A stretch of DNA of 46,855 nt, taken from contig CAKVEC010000013.1 of assembly GCA_934728255.1 (NCBI GenBank), positions 1 through 46,855 on the forward strand, in the 5' to 3' direction. The notes under the pieces are model-generated. The model did not search any database. It had not been told where the DNA came from and was given only the letters and a program-made list of their open reading frames with translations. Shown in pieces: positions 24,835-33,238 of the stretch; the stretch's first letter is position 1, and each line of letters begins with the position of its first letter. The position numbers and the translations under genes are program-made. The stretch comes from an uncultured Bacteroidales bacterium (GTDB lineage Bacteria > Bacteroidota > Bacteroidia > Bacteroidales > Paludibacteraceae).

Positions 24835-26373
24835 ATGAATTACCGTTTTTTGCGTTATATACATCACTTGAACCTGTTATTCTGTTTGCTTGGAGCCGTT
24901 CTTTGTACACAAAGTTGCACATCTTATCACAATGCACGCACAACAATCGCCTACATTGACAGTCTGGATAGCGAAGGCGTTTTTTTTACAGATGCTACCG
25001 TATTGGACGGAGTTATTTCCACTCTAAATAATCCTATTGGGCGCACATTTGCACGCACCCCCCTCGCCAATGCTTACTATTATCTCGGGCGTATCTATGA
25101 CGATAGTCTCAATTGTATCCGCGAGGCCGCCGATTGCTACATTGCCTGCGACCAACTGCAGGCAGACGACTATCTTCGTCGCGGCAGAGCCAATACCTGT
25201 ATGGCGTATATCTGCATGCGACAGAGGGCAGACACGATTGCATTGGTCTATTGCCAACGTGCCACCGACCTATTTAACAAGACCCAACACGATTGGTTCT
25301 ATGCCCATAGTTTGCTCAATACTTGCAGTACGCTCCTTGAACTGAACCGCCCGGAAGAAGCCGATAGTATCTGGCATTTGGCAGCGGCATTTCACCCCGA
25401 TAGTGCCTATATGGGACGAGTAGTCGGGTTGCGTGGAGTTTGCCTATATGAACAGAAGCAATACGATTCGGCTTTAGTCTATTTGGAACGTGCTTTCAGT
25501 TATCCCAATTACGAGGGACAACGCTGTTTCTACAATACGCAACGTATGCTCATACACAGTGCGCAAAACCATACGGATTCTGCGTTGTATTACGCCTATT
25601 ATGTGGCAGAACACTCCTCCAACCCCTCCTACTTGGAACAAGCCTATCGCACAATTATCCGGCAGGCTCGAATCAACAACGATTCTGCTGCCTTAAACCG
25701 CTTTATGTCCCTGAGCGATAACAACACCACTATTCTGCGTGAGAACGAAGGACACTATGGGGCAGCCATTGATACTTTGAAGCGATATATTGATACTCCC
25801 TACCCTTTCCTGCCTTGGCAGATAGCCGTTTCTATCTTAGTGGTGCTGGCATTATTCTTTGGGGCAGTGAGTATGATACTCCACAAAAAGCAGAAACTGA
25901 GTATAGAAAATCAAGACAAAATCATTGAAGCACAAGAACAACAACTACAACGCCAAGAAGAAGAACACAAACAGGAAATCAGCCATATCACACGCGCCAG
26001 AGCCGATGCCGCAAGCCTTTCCGCCCACAAGATGAGCGAGTTTTTGTCCGGAGTCAATCAATTGCACAATCAGTATAACGTCCCGCGAAAAGAATGGCAT
26101 ACCAACTATATCCTGTTCAAACGCGACACACAAGTGCCCTTTGCCACACTTGTCGAGCAGTTGGAGCAATTGGAACTATCCAAGAAGGAAATCCGGTACT
26201 GCGTCTATACCATTCTCTACAAAGGCACTTCTGCCACACAAATGGCGGCATATCTATATTACTCCTCTTCGGGTATCCGGACATTCAAACAACGCATTGC
26301 CCACAAATTAGGTACCACAGCACCGGCATTGTACGACACTCTTCTCTGTATGGCAATGGCGGAAAACAAGTAG
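24835..26373 (+). CDS. Membrane TPR protein with C-terminal HTH, putative regulator
   Basis: The product has 512 residues. The N-terminal hydrophobic helix with Cys (LLFCLLGAVLCTQSCTS) may be a lipoprotein-type signal or an anchor. TPR-like repeats fill about 35-315 (LANAYYYLGRIYDDS, YDSALVYLERAFSYPNY). A membrane helix (about 330-350, WQIAVSILVVLALFFGAVSMI) and a long charged coiled coil (KIIEAQEQQLQRQEEEHKQE) follow. The C-terminal HTH is LSKKEIRYCVYTILYKGTSA...SGIRTFKQRIAHKLGT. It shares plan and C-terminus with 9701-10762. The likely role is transmembrane signalling to DNA without a kinase; targets are unknown. Confidence 0.65.
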   Translation: MNYRFLRYIHHLNLLFCLLGAVLCTQSCTSYHNARTTIAYIDSLDSEGVFFTDATVLDGVISTLNNPIGRTFARTPLANAYYYLGRIYDDSLNCIREAADCYIACDQLQADDYLRRGRANTCMAYICMRQRADTIALVYCQRATDLFNKTQHDWFYAHSLLNTCSTLLELNRPEEADSIWHLAAAFHPDSAYMGRVVGLRGVCLYEQKQYDSALVYLERAFSYPNYEGQRCFYNTQRMLIHSAQNHTDSALYYAYYVAEHSSNPSYLEQAYRTIIRQARINNDSAALNRFMSLSDNNTTILRENEGHYGAAIDTLKRYIDTPYPFLPWQIAVSILVVLALFFGAVSMILHKKQKLSIENQDKIIEAQEQQLQRQEEEHKQEISHITRARADAASLSAHKMSEFLSGVNQLHNQYNVPRKEWHTNYILFKRDTQVPFATLVEQLEQLELSKKEIRYCVYTILYKGTSATQMAAYLYYSSSGIRTFKQRIAHKLGTTAPALYDTLLCMAMAENK

Positions 26374-26507
26374 CCAAAACATTTTTCTCCGCTTGTCAAC
26401 GCTTGTCTCTATGTTTCAAAATCGACAACGGCGGTATTTTGTGCACATACAATATAGCAATATACTAATAATCAGTATATTACGATATAATTTGTACACA
26501 TACTTTT

Positions 26508-26539
26508 CTTGCACGTTTCGTGTTTTTGTCGTACCTTTG
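26508..26539 (+). promoter_or_regulatory. Promoter for a candidate small RNA
   Basis: CTTG (near TTTG, 26508-26511), 20 bases, TACCTTTG (26532-26539). No gene begins nearby on this strand. Confidence 0.7.
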
Positions 26540-26545
26540 CACTCG

Positions 26546-26746
26546 CAAAACGGTTAATAACAGAGAGGCGAAAGTGCCTCGTCATGATAGCGTTATTCCA
26601 TTTCGAGCCGATATGCTGTAGTCGTTGCCGGAGGGTCAGCATGGCAAACCTACCCATATCAGGCTCGTTTGGAACAAATCAGTCAAGCAGAATCCAAGCA
26701 TAGAGGCAAGTCGATGTTCTTTCCGACTTGCCTCTATTGTTTTTTA
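26546..26746 (+). ncRNA. Candidate structured small RNA, about 200 bases
   Basis: It lies between a good promoter and a strong terminator with no convincing reading frame. A 5' hairpin (GAGGC-GAAAGT-GCCTC) is followed by a long rod: TTCCA, CGAGCC, GATATG on one side pair with CATATC, GGCTCG, TGGAA on the other, and inside GTAG/CTAC and TTGCC/GGCAA close a 13-base loop. The terminator (26701-26746) is AGAGGCAAGTCG / CGACTTGCCTCT plus T run. The rod with internal bulges recalls 6S RNA, but I cannot confirm it. The SRP RNA loop motif is absent. Confidence 0.65.
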
Positions 26747-26756
26747 TGGTCGATAA

Positions 26757-26792
26757 ATAAAAAAGGTTGCCCGATTTTCATCAAGCAACCAG
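26757..26792 (-). terminator. Terminator for the HIT/greA strand
   Basis: On the minus strand GGTTGC (26790-26785) pairs with GCAACC (26770-26765), followed by a run of T (opposite the A run at 26756-26764). Confidence 0.75.
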
Positions 26793-26821
26793 CCATTTTA
26801 TAATTCTATAATTCTATTGTT

Positions 26822-27229
26822 TTATTCCTTCTCTATTGCCTCTGCAATGGAGTTGGCAATCTCTGCCATCTCATCGGCAGGAAGACTCAATTTAGGATTG
26901 GTAAAGAGCATATCTTTCTCCGAATTGAGCGGCACCAGATGGATATGTACATGGTTGACCTCCATGCCCAATACCGCTACACCTACCCGCTTGCAGCCTG
27001 TAGCCTCCTGTATGCCCTTTGCTACTTTCTTGGCAAACAGCATCAAACCGGACAAAGTATCATCGTCCAAGTTGAATATATAGTCGGCTTCCGGCTCGGG
27101 CAACTTAGGGATAACCAATGTATGCCCTTTCACCAATGGATTGATGTCCAAAAATGCATAGTAACGGTCGTCCTCTGCTACCTTGTAGCTCGGGATTTCG
27201 CCATTGATAATTTTTGTGAAGATAGTCAT
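26822..27229 (-). CDS. HIT family protein (Hint type)
   Basis: The product has 135 residues. It begins MTIFTKIINGEIPSYKVAEDD, typical of the PKCI/Hint branch, and carries the histidine triad VNHVHIHLVPL (about 90-100). Hint proteins hydrolyse adenosine 5'-phosphoramidates, and the physiological substrate in bacteria is uncertain. It lies 40 bases after greA on the same strand and ends before a terminator. Confidence 0.9.
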   Translation of the reverse strand: MTIFTKIINGEIPSYKVAEDDRYYAFLDINPLVKGHTLVIPKLPEPEADYIFNLDDDTLSGLMLFAKKVAKGIQEATGCKRVGVAVLGMEVNHVHIHLVPLNSEKDMLFTNPKLSLPADEMAEIANSIAEAIEKE

Positions 27230-27269
27230 ACTCGTTCTTATTTGGTTAATGCCATCGTACCGGCATAGA

Positions 27270-27740
27270 TTAGAGACTGATTTCCAGTATCTCGAACTCC
27301 ATCGTACCGGCAGGTACCTGCACTTTTACGATGTCGCCCACTTTCTTACCAAGAAGGCCTTTGGCAATAGGTGTAGTAACAGCAATCTTGCCCTCCATAA
27401 TGTTGGCTTCGCCCTCGGTTACGAGTTGATATACCTTCTCTGCGCCTGTTTTCTTTACGCGGACACGCACTTTGGTAAGTATCTGTACTTCATCGGTTTT
27501 CAACTGACTTTGGTCGATGATACGTGCATCCATAATCTTTCCTTTGAGCATAGCAATCTTGCTCTCGAGGACGCCTTGTTCCTCTTTGGCTGCATCGTAT
27601 TCAGCATTTTCACTCAAGTCGCCTTTGTCGCGCGCTTCTGCGATAGCAGCGATTACGCGAGGACGCTCTGTACTCTCCAAGAAGCGGAGTTCATCCTTTA
27701 GTTTTTGCAGACCTTCTGCGGTCATGTATGTTACTGCCAT
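27270..27740 (-). CDS. greA: Transcription elongation factor GreA
   Basis: The product has 156 residues, the normal length. The N-terminal coiled coil (about 1-75) holds the loop with acidic residues DLSENAEYDAAKEEQ that reaches the polymerase active site. The C-terminal globular domain has the signature ISVTTPIAKGLLGKKVGD, here as IAVTTPIAKGLLGKKVGD. It stimulates cleavage of backtracked RNA. The HIT gene follows. Confidence 0.95.
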   Translation of the reverse strand: MAVTYMTAEGLQKLKDELRFLESTERPRVIAAIAEARDKGDLSENAEYDAAKEEQGVLESKIAMLKGKIMDARIIDQSQLKTDEVQILTKVRVRVKKTGAEKVYQLVTEGEANIMEGKIAVTTPIAKGLLGKKVGDIVKVQVPAGTMEFEILEISL

Positions 27741-27788
27741 ATTTTTAATGTATTTATATTTCTAATTATTAGTTTGGTTACTACATTC

Positions 27789-27899
27789 TTATTCGTACTT
27801 GCGTTGCAATATCTCAGTTGCAATAAATGCTTTGCGTGCCTCCTGCGGGTCTGTCAGATCCGGTATCAGGCTGTCCGTTTTCTGTTCTTCGTCTTTCAT
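27789..27899 (-). CDS. Possible 36-residue protein
   Basis: The frame reads MKDEEQKTDSLIPDL then TDPQEARKAFIATEILQRKYE. It is acidic then helical, with no membrane segment. DPQEARKAFIA...RKY looks to me like a pattern seen in other Bacteroidales small proteins, but I cannot verify this. It starts 3-4 bases after a hairpin and T run that could terminate the transcript before it, so translation needs read-through or another promoter. Confidence 0.45.
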   Translation of the reverse strand: MKDEEQKTDSLIPDLTDPQEARKAFIATEILQRKYE

Positions 27900-27902
27900 A
27901 CA

Positions 27903-28107
27903 AAAAAAGGCTCGGATAACTCCGAGACTTACATATTAAAAGGTTAATACTATCGTTTTTCCTATGTTTCTTTTTCAGCCAATACCTTGGCTGCTTTTGT
28001 TCCAGTACAATAGGTAAGGAACCGGTTTTGTAAAAAACAATAGGAAACTTCACAGCCTCCTATTGCCATTAAACCTAAACCTTAACTATGAAAATTTTAT
28101 TTGTTTT
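27903..28107 (-). ncRNA. Candidate small RNA or attenuated leader
   Basis: A complete minus-strand promoter (28145-28114) is followed by about 200 bases with no good frame. It contains a hairpin CAATAGGA...TCCTATTG (28065-28038) and ends in CTCGGAGTTATCCGAG plus seven T (about 27926-27903). This could be an independent RNA or a leader whose terminator controls the 36-residue frame and greA downstream. No family is recognised. Confidence 0.5.
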
Positions 28108-28113
28108 CGAGTG

Positions 28114-28145
28114 CAAAGGTACGACCTTTTTTTTATACGTGCAAA
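28114..28145 (-). promoter_or_regulatory. Complete minus-strand promoter
   Basis: TTTG (28145-28142), 20 bases, TACCTTTG (28121-28114). It faces away from miaB and towards greA. Confidence 0.8.
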
Positions 28146-28172
28146 TTTTTTAACCGAAAATGCTGTATTTCG

Positions 28173-29522
28173 CTATTTTTCTACAATTTTTCCACGCAAA
28201 GTGGCAGCACTTGCCTCCAAAATTTCGACATTGACCAGTTCACCGATATGTCTTCCATCTCGTGGGAACACCACTGTTTTGTATTGCGAAGTACGCCCGT
28301 ACATATCCTCGTGGCTTCGTTTGGAGAAGCCCTCTACCAAAACTTCTACCGTCTTGCCTATCTCGCGGCGGTTGCTTGCCAAAGAGAGTTCGTTTTGGAG
28401 GGCAATAATCTCGTTTAGACGGCGCACTTTTTCTTCCTCGGAGATATTGTCGGGCAAGTGTTTTTGTGCATACGTCCCCGGTCGCTCGCTGTATTTGAAC
28501 ATAAATGCCGTATCGAAGCCCACCTCACGCATCAGGCTGAGCGTCTCTGCATGATCTTCGAGAGTCTCATCGTGAAACCCGCAGAATACATCCGTCCCGA
28601 TAGTGGCATCAGGCAGAATACGGCGGATAGCGGCGATACGGTCAAGGTACCACTCGCGTGTATATTTGCGGTTCATCAGTTTGAGTATCTTGTTCGAACC
28701 GCTCTGAACGGGCAAATGAATAAAACGGCAGAGGTTCTTATGGCGTGCAATAGTCTCGAGCGTTTTATCCGACATATCTTTCGGGTGGCTGGTTGTAAAA
28801 CGGATACGCATATCGGGTACAGCATCCGCCACCAGTTCGAGGAGGTCAGCAAAGTCCACCACATCGCCATTTTCCCGTTGGAATCGATAAGAATTGACAT
28901 TCTGACCAAGGAGCGTAACCTCTTTATAGCCCTTCTGCCACAGGTCGCGTACCTCGTTGAGGATACTCTCCACATCACGGCTGCGCTCACGCCCGCGGGT
29001 GTATGGCACCACACAATAGGAGCAGAAATTGTTGCACCCGCGCATAATACTGACAAATCCGCTGATGGTTTTGCCGATACGGGCAGGCAGCACTTCGCGA
29101 TAAGTCTCCGTTTTGCTCAGTTCCACATTCATGGCTTTCTGCCCCATCTCGCATTGTGCCAGCAGGTTGGGTATATCCATATACGAATCGGGTCCAGCCA
29201 CAAAATCCACACCGTATTTATCTATCAGATCCTCCCCCATACGCTCTGCCATACAACCGATGACACCGAGCGTTACTTTGCGTCCGCCTTGCACTACCGC
29301 CGAGAGACTCTGTACCTTGCGCGATTTCAGTTCCTTGAGGCGTGATACCACTTTCTGCTCGGCATTATCACGAATGGAACATGTATTGAGCAGGATGATG
29401 TCGGCCTCCTCCCATTGATCGGTCATCTCGGCATCCGCCGTCTGCATAATGGCCGCCACCACCTCGCTATCTGCCACGTTCATTTGGCAGCCATAGGTCT
29501 CGATATAGAATTTTTTTGTCAT
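28173..29522 (-). CDS. miaB: tRNA-2-methylthio-N6-dimethylallyladenosine synthase MiaB
   Basis: The product has 449 residues from ATG 29522. The open frame begins at 29564 but MTKKFYIETYGCQMN matches the family start. The N-terminal domain has three cluster Cys (ETYGCQMN, LNTCSIRDNA, VIGCMAE). The radical SAM domain has GCNNFCSYC with the CxxxCxxC motif. A C-terminal TRAM domain (KTVEVLVEGFSK...) binds RNA. It methylthiolates i6A37 in tRNAs. It stands alone, its 5' end facing tRNA-Pro. Confidence 0.95.
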   Translation of the reverse strand: MTKKFYIETYGCQMNVADSEVVAAIMQTADAEMTDQWEEADIILLNTCSIRDNAEQKVVSRLKELKSRKVQSLSAVVQGGRKVTLGVIGCMAERMGEDLIDKYGVDFVAGPDSYMDIPNLLAQCEMGQKAMNVELSKTETYREVLPARIGKTISGFVSIMRGCNNFCSYCVVPYTRGRERSRDVESILNEVRDLWQKGYKEVTLLGQNVNSYRFQRENGDVVDFADLLELVADAVPDMRIRFTTSHPKDMSDKTLETIARHKNLCRFIHLPVQSGSNKILKLMNRKYTREWYLDRIAAIRRILPDATIGTDVFCGFHDETLEDHAETLSLMREVGFDTAFMFKYSERPGTYAQKHLPDNISEEEKVRRLNEIIALQNELSLASNRREIGKTVEVLVEGFSKRSHEDMYGRTSQYKTVVFPRDGRHIGELVNVEILEASAATLRGKIVEK

Positions 29523-29557
29523 AATCAATATATTTTCATCAATAAAACGCAAAATAA

Positions 29558-29589
29558 TTTGCACATTTCATTTTTTAGCAGTACCTTTG
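29558..29589 (+). promoter_or_regulatory. Promoter for tRNA-Pro
   Basis: TTTG (29558-29561), 20 bases, TACCTTTG (29582-29589), 26 bases before the tRNA. Confidence 0.8.
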
Positions 29590-29615
29590 CACCCGCTTTT
29601 GAGAAATCGGAGCAT

Positions 29616-29689
29616 CGGGATGTGGCGCAGTCCGGTAGCGCAACGGTCTGGGGGACCGGAGGTCGCAAGTTCGAATCTTGTCATCCCGA
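29616..29689 (+). tRNA. tRNA-Pro (GGG)
   Basis: Acceptor CGGGATG pairs with CATCCCG with discriminator A. The D arm is GCGCAGTCCGGTAGCGC, the anticodon arm CGGTCTGGGGGACCG (anticodon read as GGG) and the T arm CAAGTTCGAATCTTG. The length is 74 bases and CCA is not encoded. Confidence 0.93.
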
Positions 29690-29690
29690 C

Positions 29691-29722
29691 AAAAAGAGAG
29701 AGTCAAACGACTCTCTTTTTTA
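29691..29722. terminator. Bidirectional terminator between tRNA-Pro and porW
   Basis: AAAAAGAGAGAGTC and GACTCTCTTTTTT pair around AAAC, with T runs in both directions. It overlaps the stop codon region of the minus-strand porW gene. Confidence 0.88.
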
Positions 29723-32425
29723 TTTCTGCAAGTTTTCCAAGTTCGGTTTATAATGCGGGAGGTTCTGTTCTGTAAGCGGAATCAACTCTATGTGCATTTC
29801 TTGGAGCAGTTGTGTCAAGTCGGCATTCTGAGCGACTAACCCCATCCACCATTCTGCCTCATCCATGCTCTCAAATCCGCTGACACGCAAGGCGCAACCG
29901 GTACCGAGAACAGGCATCTTCTGCATATCAAAGTCGCGTATGAGGAATTGGGAGAAGTTGAACAGCGCCACCTCGTATTGGAGGCGGTTGAGTGCTTGTT
30001 CGTCTGCGGCAGGCAATATCAATAGTACTACACTCGGTGCGTTACGTTCATCGGAGAATGCCGGAAGAGAGTCGGTCTGCTCTACATCGGCTTGTGCAGT
30101 CTGCTCGCGCAGGGTGTTGAGACTACTTGAGACATCGCCTGTTTGGCTCTCCATGCCTTGCCCCATCATAGCCAGCATATCCTTCGCCATAGCCCCGAGT
30201 TCACTCTCGGGGTAACGGCTAACCATATCTTGCAGTTCAGCGACAAATGCCTGCTGTCCGTCGGTGCGTGCCACAGCCACAGCATTGAGGAACAGGAAAC
30301 GCGGCATCAATGGCGAAAGTGGGTAGTTCTCCTCGGCGTAAAGTTTATTCTTTTTGACAGCGGCAAAATCGCTCTTGGTATAAGCCATATAAGTGGTTTC
30401 ATAGAGCGAGTCCTGCTCCATTGCCTGATGTCGGAGCCTATCAAAATAGTCGGGTTGCGAGACAATATATGCCTGCTTGGTATCCGGGTACAATTCAATT
30501 ATCTGCTTGCGATAATAGTCCTGTGCGTCCTTATCGTCGTGTCGCAAGGCATTGAGATAATACATATAGTACAGATCCAACAGGTCTCGGTGATGCGGGA
30601 AACGGCGGCACAGTTCAGCAAAGGTCTCATCGGCGAGGGGTTGGTCGTCCATCTTGTCCTGATAAGTATATACCATATTGACAAGTGCGCTACGTATCAG
30701 ACTGTCAGACAGAGCCAGGTCGGATTCTGTACGGGGTATTTGCTGTAAGTAATACTCCGGTTTGTGGGTATCGGTTTCGGGGATATTCTTGCGTACCGAT
30801 GTGCTGTCGCCGACCATGGTTGAGTCGGCAATATCGCCGCTTTCATCGGTGTTTTCCGTATCTTGGAAGAGCGTAGAGACCGTCTTGCTACGACGCCGCC
30901 AGTTATCTTCCAACGGACGGTTTCCCCATTGCTTAACGAACTCCTGCTTGCCAGAACGGAGTAATTGGGCATTATAAAAATACCAATCGCCTTTCTGTCC
31001 GCCCCCACCTAACATATTGGAGGTATTTACACTCTGCAAACCTGTGTTGTTCTCCGCTTCGCGGGCTGCCAAGGCTTCCTGCTCGGCGGCTTCTTCTTCG
31101 GCTTTGATGAGATCGGCAATGAGTTGCTCTATGACTTTGCGCTGCTCCTGTTCGGTCATCTTGCTGAGGCGTTGCAACGAGTCTTGCAGTTGTACCGTAT
31201 TATACTCTTGTATCAGTTCGTCCAATACCTCGGAACGCTTCTGCACTCGGGTAAACTGCTCGTTTTCGGGTGTAAGGATAGTAACCGCCTCGCGGTAACA
31301 CGGCTGGGCATCGGTGTAATCACGACGATTGTAGTACAGGTCGCCCATACGCACCAAGACAGCGGCTTTCTGCAAGCCCGCCTGTGTGGCATTGTCAATG
31401 GCTAAATGATACTGCTCCAAGGCTTTCACCGTATCGCCAGATGCGAGGTAGATATTGCCCATTGCGCCATATATTTGGTCGAGTTGGTCTTTATACTTGC
31501 TCTGCCGTGCCATTTGGCGCAACTGCTTGAGCGACGATTTGCCGCTCAACTGGGCGATATGTACACGCGCATTGAACTCCATCTCGGTAGGCGGGGCAAG
31601 GCGTATCACTTTCTTGTAGGCTTCTATTGCCTCCCGTTTGTTGCCTTCCTGCTCATAGAGTTGCCCGAGGACATACTGGAACCGCGGGCGATAGACCTTG
31701 CGTTTCTCGTAAGGAATGGCAATCTTGACAAAGGGAATAGCGGCGTGGTATTGCTTGGTTTTGAGCAATATATCCGCACTGACCGCCGAATAGAGACGTG
31801 CGTGCTTCTTGTCAAGGGCATCGATCTGTACCTTGTGGAGCATATCCTCCGCCTCGTAGAGCCAGCCCAGTTCGCCATAGGCGCGGGCAATCCAAAGTTG
31901 GCAGCGTGCCACCATATCGGGGTCTGTGCTGTAGTGGCGGCTGATATAGGTAAAAGTGCCGATGGAACCGAGGAAATCCCCCTTATGGAACTCGGCTTCA
32001 CCGAGACGGAGCCACGCCTCACCCATTTGGTTGTTGAACTCCTCTTGCTGCAGCCATAATTTATATTTGGGGTCGTTACGTTTCTTGGGATCGGGTTTCG
32101 GTTTGGCTTTGATAGAGTGCAGTTTGATACACTTGCGGCACTTCTCGATAGTCTTGTCCATCTGCGAGGTTGCCGCCTCGGCTGCCTGATGATTGCTGAC
32201 AGGGTAAAGATTGAGAATAGCGGAATAGTCGTCTTCGTTGGCATCACGTATGGCTTTCAGTCCCTCCTCGTAGGCGGTGTTGCCATTGTACATGATGTTG
32301 TACTTCACCTTGGTCTGATGGAAGGAACGAGTGGCGGGTGTATTCTTCTGCGTAGAACAGCCACAGAGCAACACAACAAGCGTCAAACCCGTTGCCAAAG
32401 CGATATGCCTGTTCTTTTGATACAT
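29720..32425 (-). CDS. porW: TPR lipoprotein PorW/SprE (type IX secretion)
   Basis: The product has 901 residues. The lipoprotein signal is ALATGLTLVVLLCGCSTQKN (Cys about 24). The N-terminal block KVKYNIMYNGNTAYEEGLKAI is characteristic of SprE/PorW proteins. TPR-like repeats fill about 130-420 (EAWLRLGEAEFHKGDF, AAVLVRMGDLYYNRRDY). A coiled acidic part and a long C-terminal region follow. SprE is needed for gliding and secretion in Flavobacterium, and PorW connects the T9SS motor to the translocon in Porphyromonas. The match is from motifs remembered, not aligned. It starts four bases after tsaB ends. Confidence 0.78.
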   Translation of the reverse strand: MYQKNRHIALATGLTLVVLLCGCSTQKNTPATRSFHQTKVKYNIMYNGNTAYEEGLKAIRDANEDDYSAILNLYPVSNHQAAEAATSQMDKTIEKCRKCIKLHSIKAKPKPDPKKRNDPKYKLWLQQEEFNNQMGEAWLRLGEAEFHKGDFLGSIGTFTYISRHYSTDPDMVARCQLWIARAYGELGWLYEAEDMLHKVQIDALDKKHARLYSAVSADILLKTKQYHAAIPFVKIAIPYEKRKVYRPRFQYVLGQLYEQEGNKREAIEAYKKVIRLAPPTEMEFNARVHIAQLSGKSSLKQLRQMARQSKYKDQLDQIYGAMGNIYLASGDTVKALEQYHLAIDNATQAGLQKAAVLVRMGDLYYNRRDYTDAQPCYREAVTILTPENEQFTRVQKRSEVLDELIQEYNTVQLQDSLQRLSKMTEQEQRKVIEQLIADLIKAEEEAAEQEALAAREAENNTGLQSVNTSNMLGGGGQKGDWYFYNAQLLRSGKQEFVKQWGNRPLEDNWRRRSKTVSTLFQDTENTDESGDIADSTMVGDSTSVRKNIPETDTHKPEYYLQQIPRTESDLALSDSLIRSALVNMVYTYQDKMDDQPLADETFAELCRRFPHHRDLLDLYYMYYLNALRHDDKDAQDYYRKQIIELYPDTKQAYIVSQPDYFDRLRHQAMEQDSLYETTYMAYTKSDFAAVKKNKLYAEENYPLSPLMPRFLFLNAVAVARTDGQQAFVAELQDMVSRYPESELGAMAKDMLAMMGQGMESQTGDVSSSLNTLREQTAQADVEQTDSLPAFSDERNAPSVVLLILPAADEQALNRLQYEVALFNFSQFLIRDFDMQKMPVLGTGCALRVSGFESMDEAEWWMGLVAQNADLTQLLQEMHIELIPLTEQNLPHYKPNLENLQK

Positions 32426-32428
32426 GAA

Positions 32429-33124
32429 TTATAGTCCTTTTACATGCGACGGAGCCGCGATAAACTCTTTGAGATAGAATGGTTCGTAGTATGCTACATC
32501 GGCACCCTTGTAGCCATCCGCCAGCATACGCTCGGCAAGCAGCCCCATATATTTTGCTTCAGGGACGATGCCGGCAATATAGTGAAGCGAGGGCGCATCA
32601 AGCACCTCTTGGCATTTGGCAGCACCGTCACCGAAATAATACACGTCTTTTCCCGTGTCAAGCAGCCATTGTGGGTTATCCACCACACGGGCTTCCACCT
32701 CATTGGTAGTGTGCAACTCCTCATCGTAGAGGGCGGTATAAACCTCCATACGGCGGGCATCCAGCATCGAGCAAAGCAAGGCGTTTTCCTGTAGTTGTTC
32801 ACCCTGCTGCGCTACACATGAAGCAGCCAACACTTGCGGTGTAGGAACAGGGACAAGGGGGATATCCAAGCCATAGCACAGCCCTTTGGCAGTGCTGGTA
32901 CCGATACGCAGTCCGGTATAACTGCCCGGGCCTTCGGAAAGTGCGACACCCTCGATTTCAAGCCCTTTGGCATGCACTTCCTGCAACAGTTCGTCAATAA
33001 AGACAGGCAGGAGCCGGGCGTGGTTACTCTCTTCCTTACTGATACGCTCCGCAACCGGTACGCCGCCGATGGTAACGGCTGCGCTGCACACGTGTGTACT
33101 CGTTTCTATACAAAGGATAGTCAT
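32429..33124 (-). CDS. tsaB: TsaB, t6A tRNA modification protein
   Basis: The product has 231 residues from ATG 33124. The frame opens at 33154, but MTILCIETSTHVCS is the family start. The ASKHA-fold landmarks are CIETST, NHARLLPVFIDELL, SEGPGSYTGLRIGTSTAKGL and CSMLDARRMEVYTALYD. TsaB scaffolds TsaD and TsaE for threonylcarbamoyl transfer to A37 of tRNA. The Sua5-type enzyme of the same pathway is at 12265. porW follows at once. Confidence 0.93.
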   Translation of the reverse strand: MTILCIETSTHVCSAAVTIGGVPVAERISKEESNHARLLPVFIDELLQEVHAKGLEIEGVALSEGPGSYTGLRIGTSTAKGLCYGLDIPLVPVPTPQVLAASCVAQQGEQLQENALLCSMLDARRMEVYTALYDEELHTTNEVEARVVDNPQWLLDTGKDVYYFGDGAAKCQEVLDAPSLHYIAGIVPEAKYMGLLAERMLADGYKGADVAYYEPFYLKEFIAAPSHVKGL

Positions 33125-33173
33125 ATATTTGTCTTCTGCGGGGCAGGCTGACATTCTCTGCCCTATGAGCCTG

Positions 33174-33181
33174 CAAAGTTA
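33174..33181 (-). promoter_or_regulatory. -7 box for tsaB-porW
   Basis: TAACTTTG on the minus strand, 50 bases before ATG 33124. Confidence 0.6.
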
Positions 33182-33238
33182 CGCTTTTTTTCTGATATAT
33201 ACAAAGATGGATGTATTTCCGACTATGCAGCAATGTTT

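Noticed and set aside
26546..26746. SRP (4.5S) RNA
   Set aside because: The conserved apical loop of SRP RNA, with its GGAA-type tetraloop and AGCAG motif, is absent.
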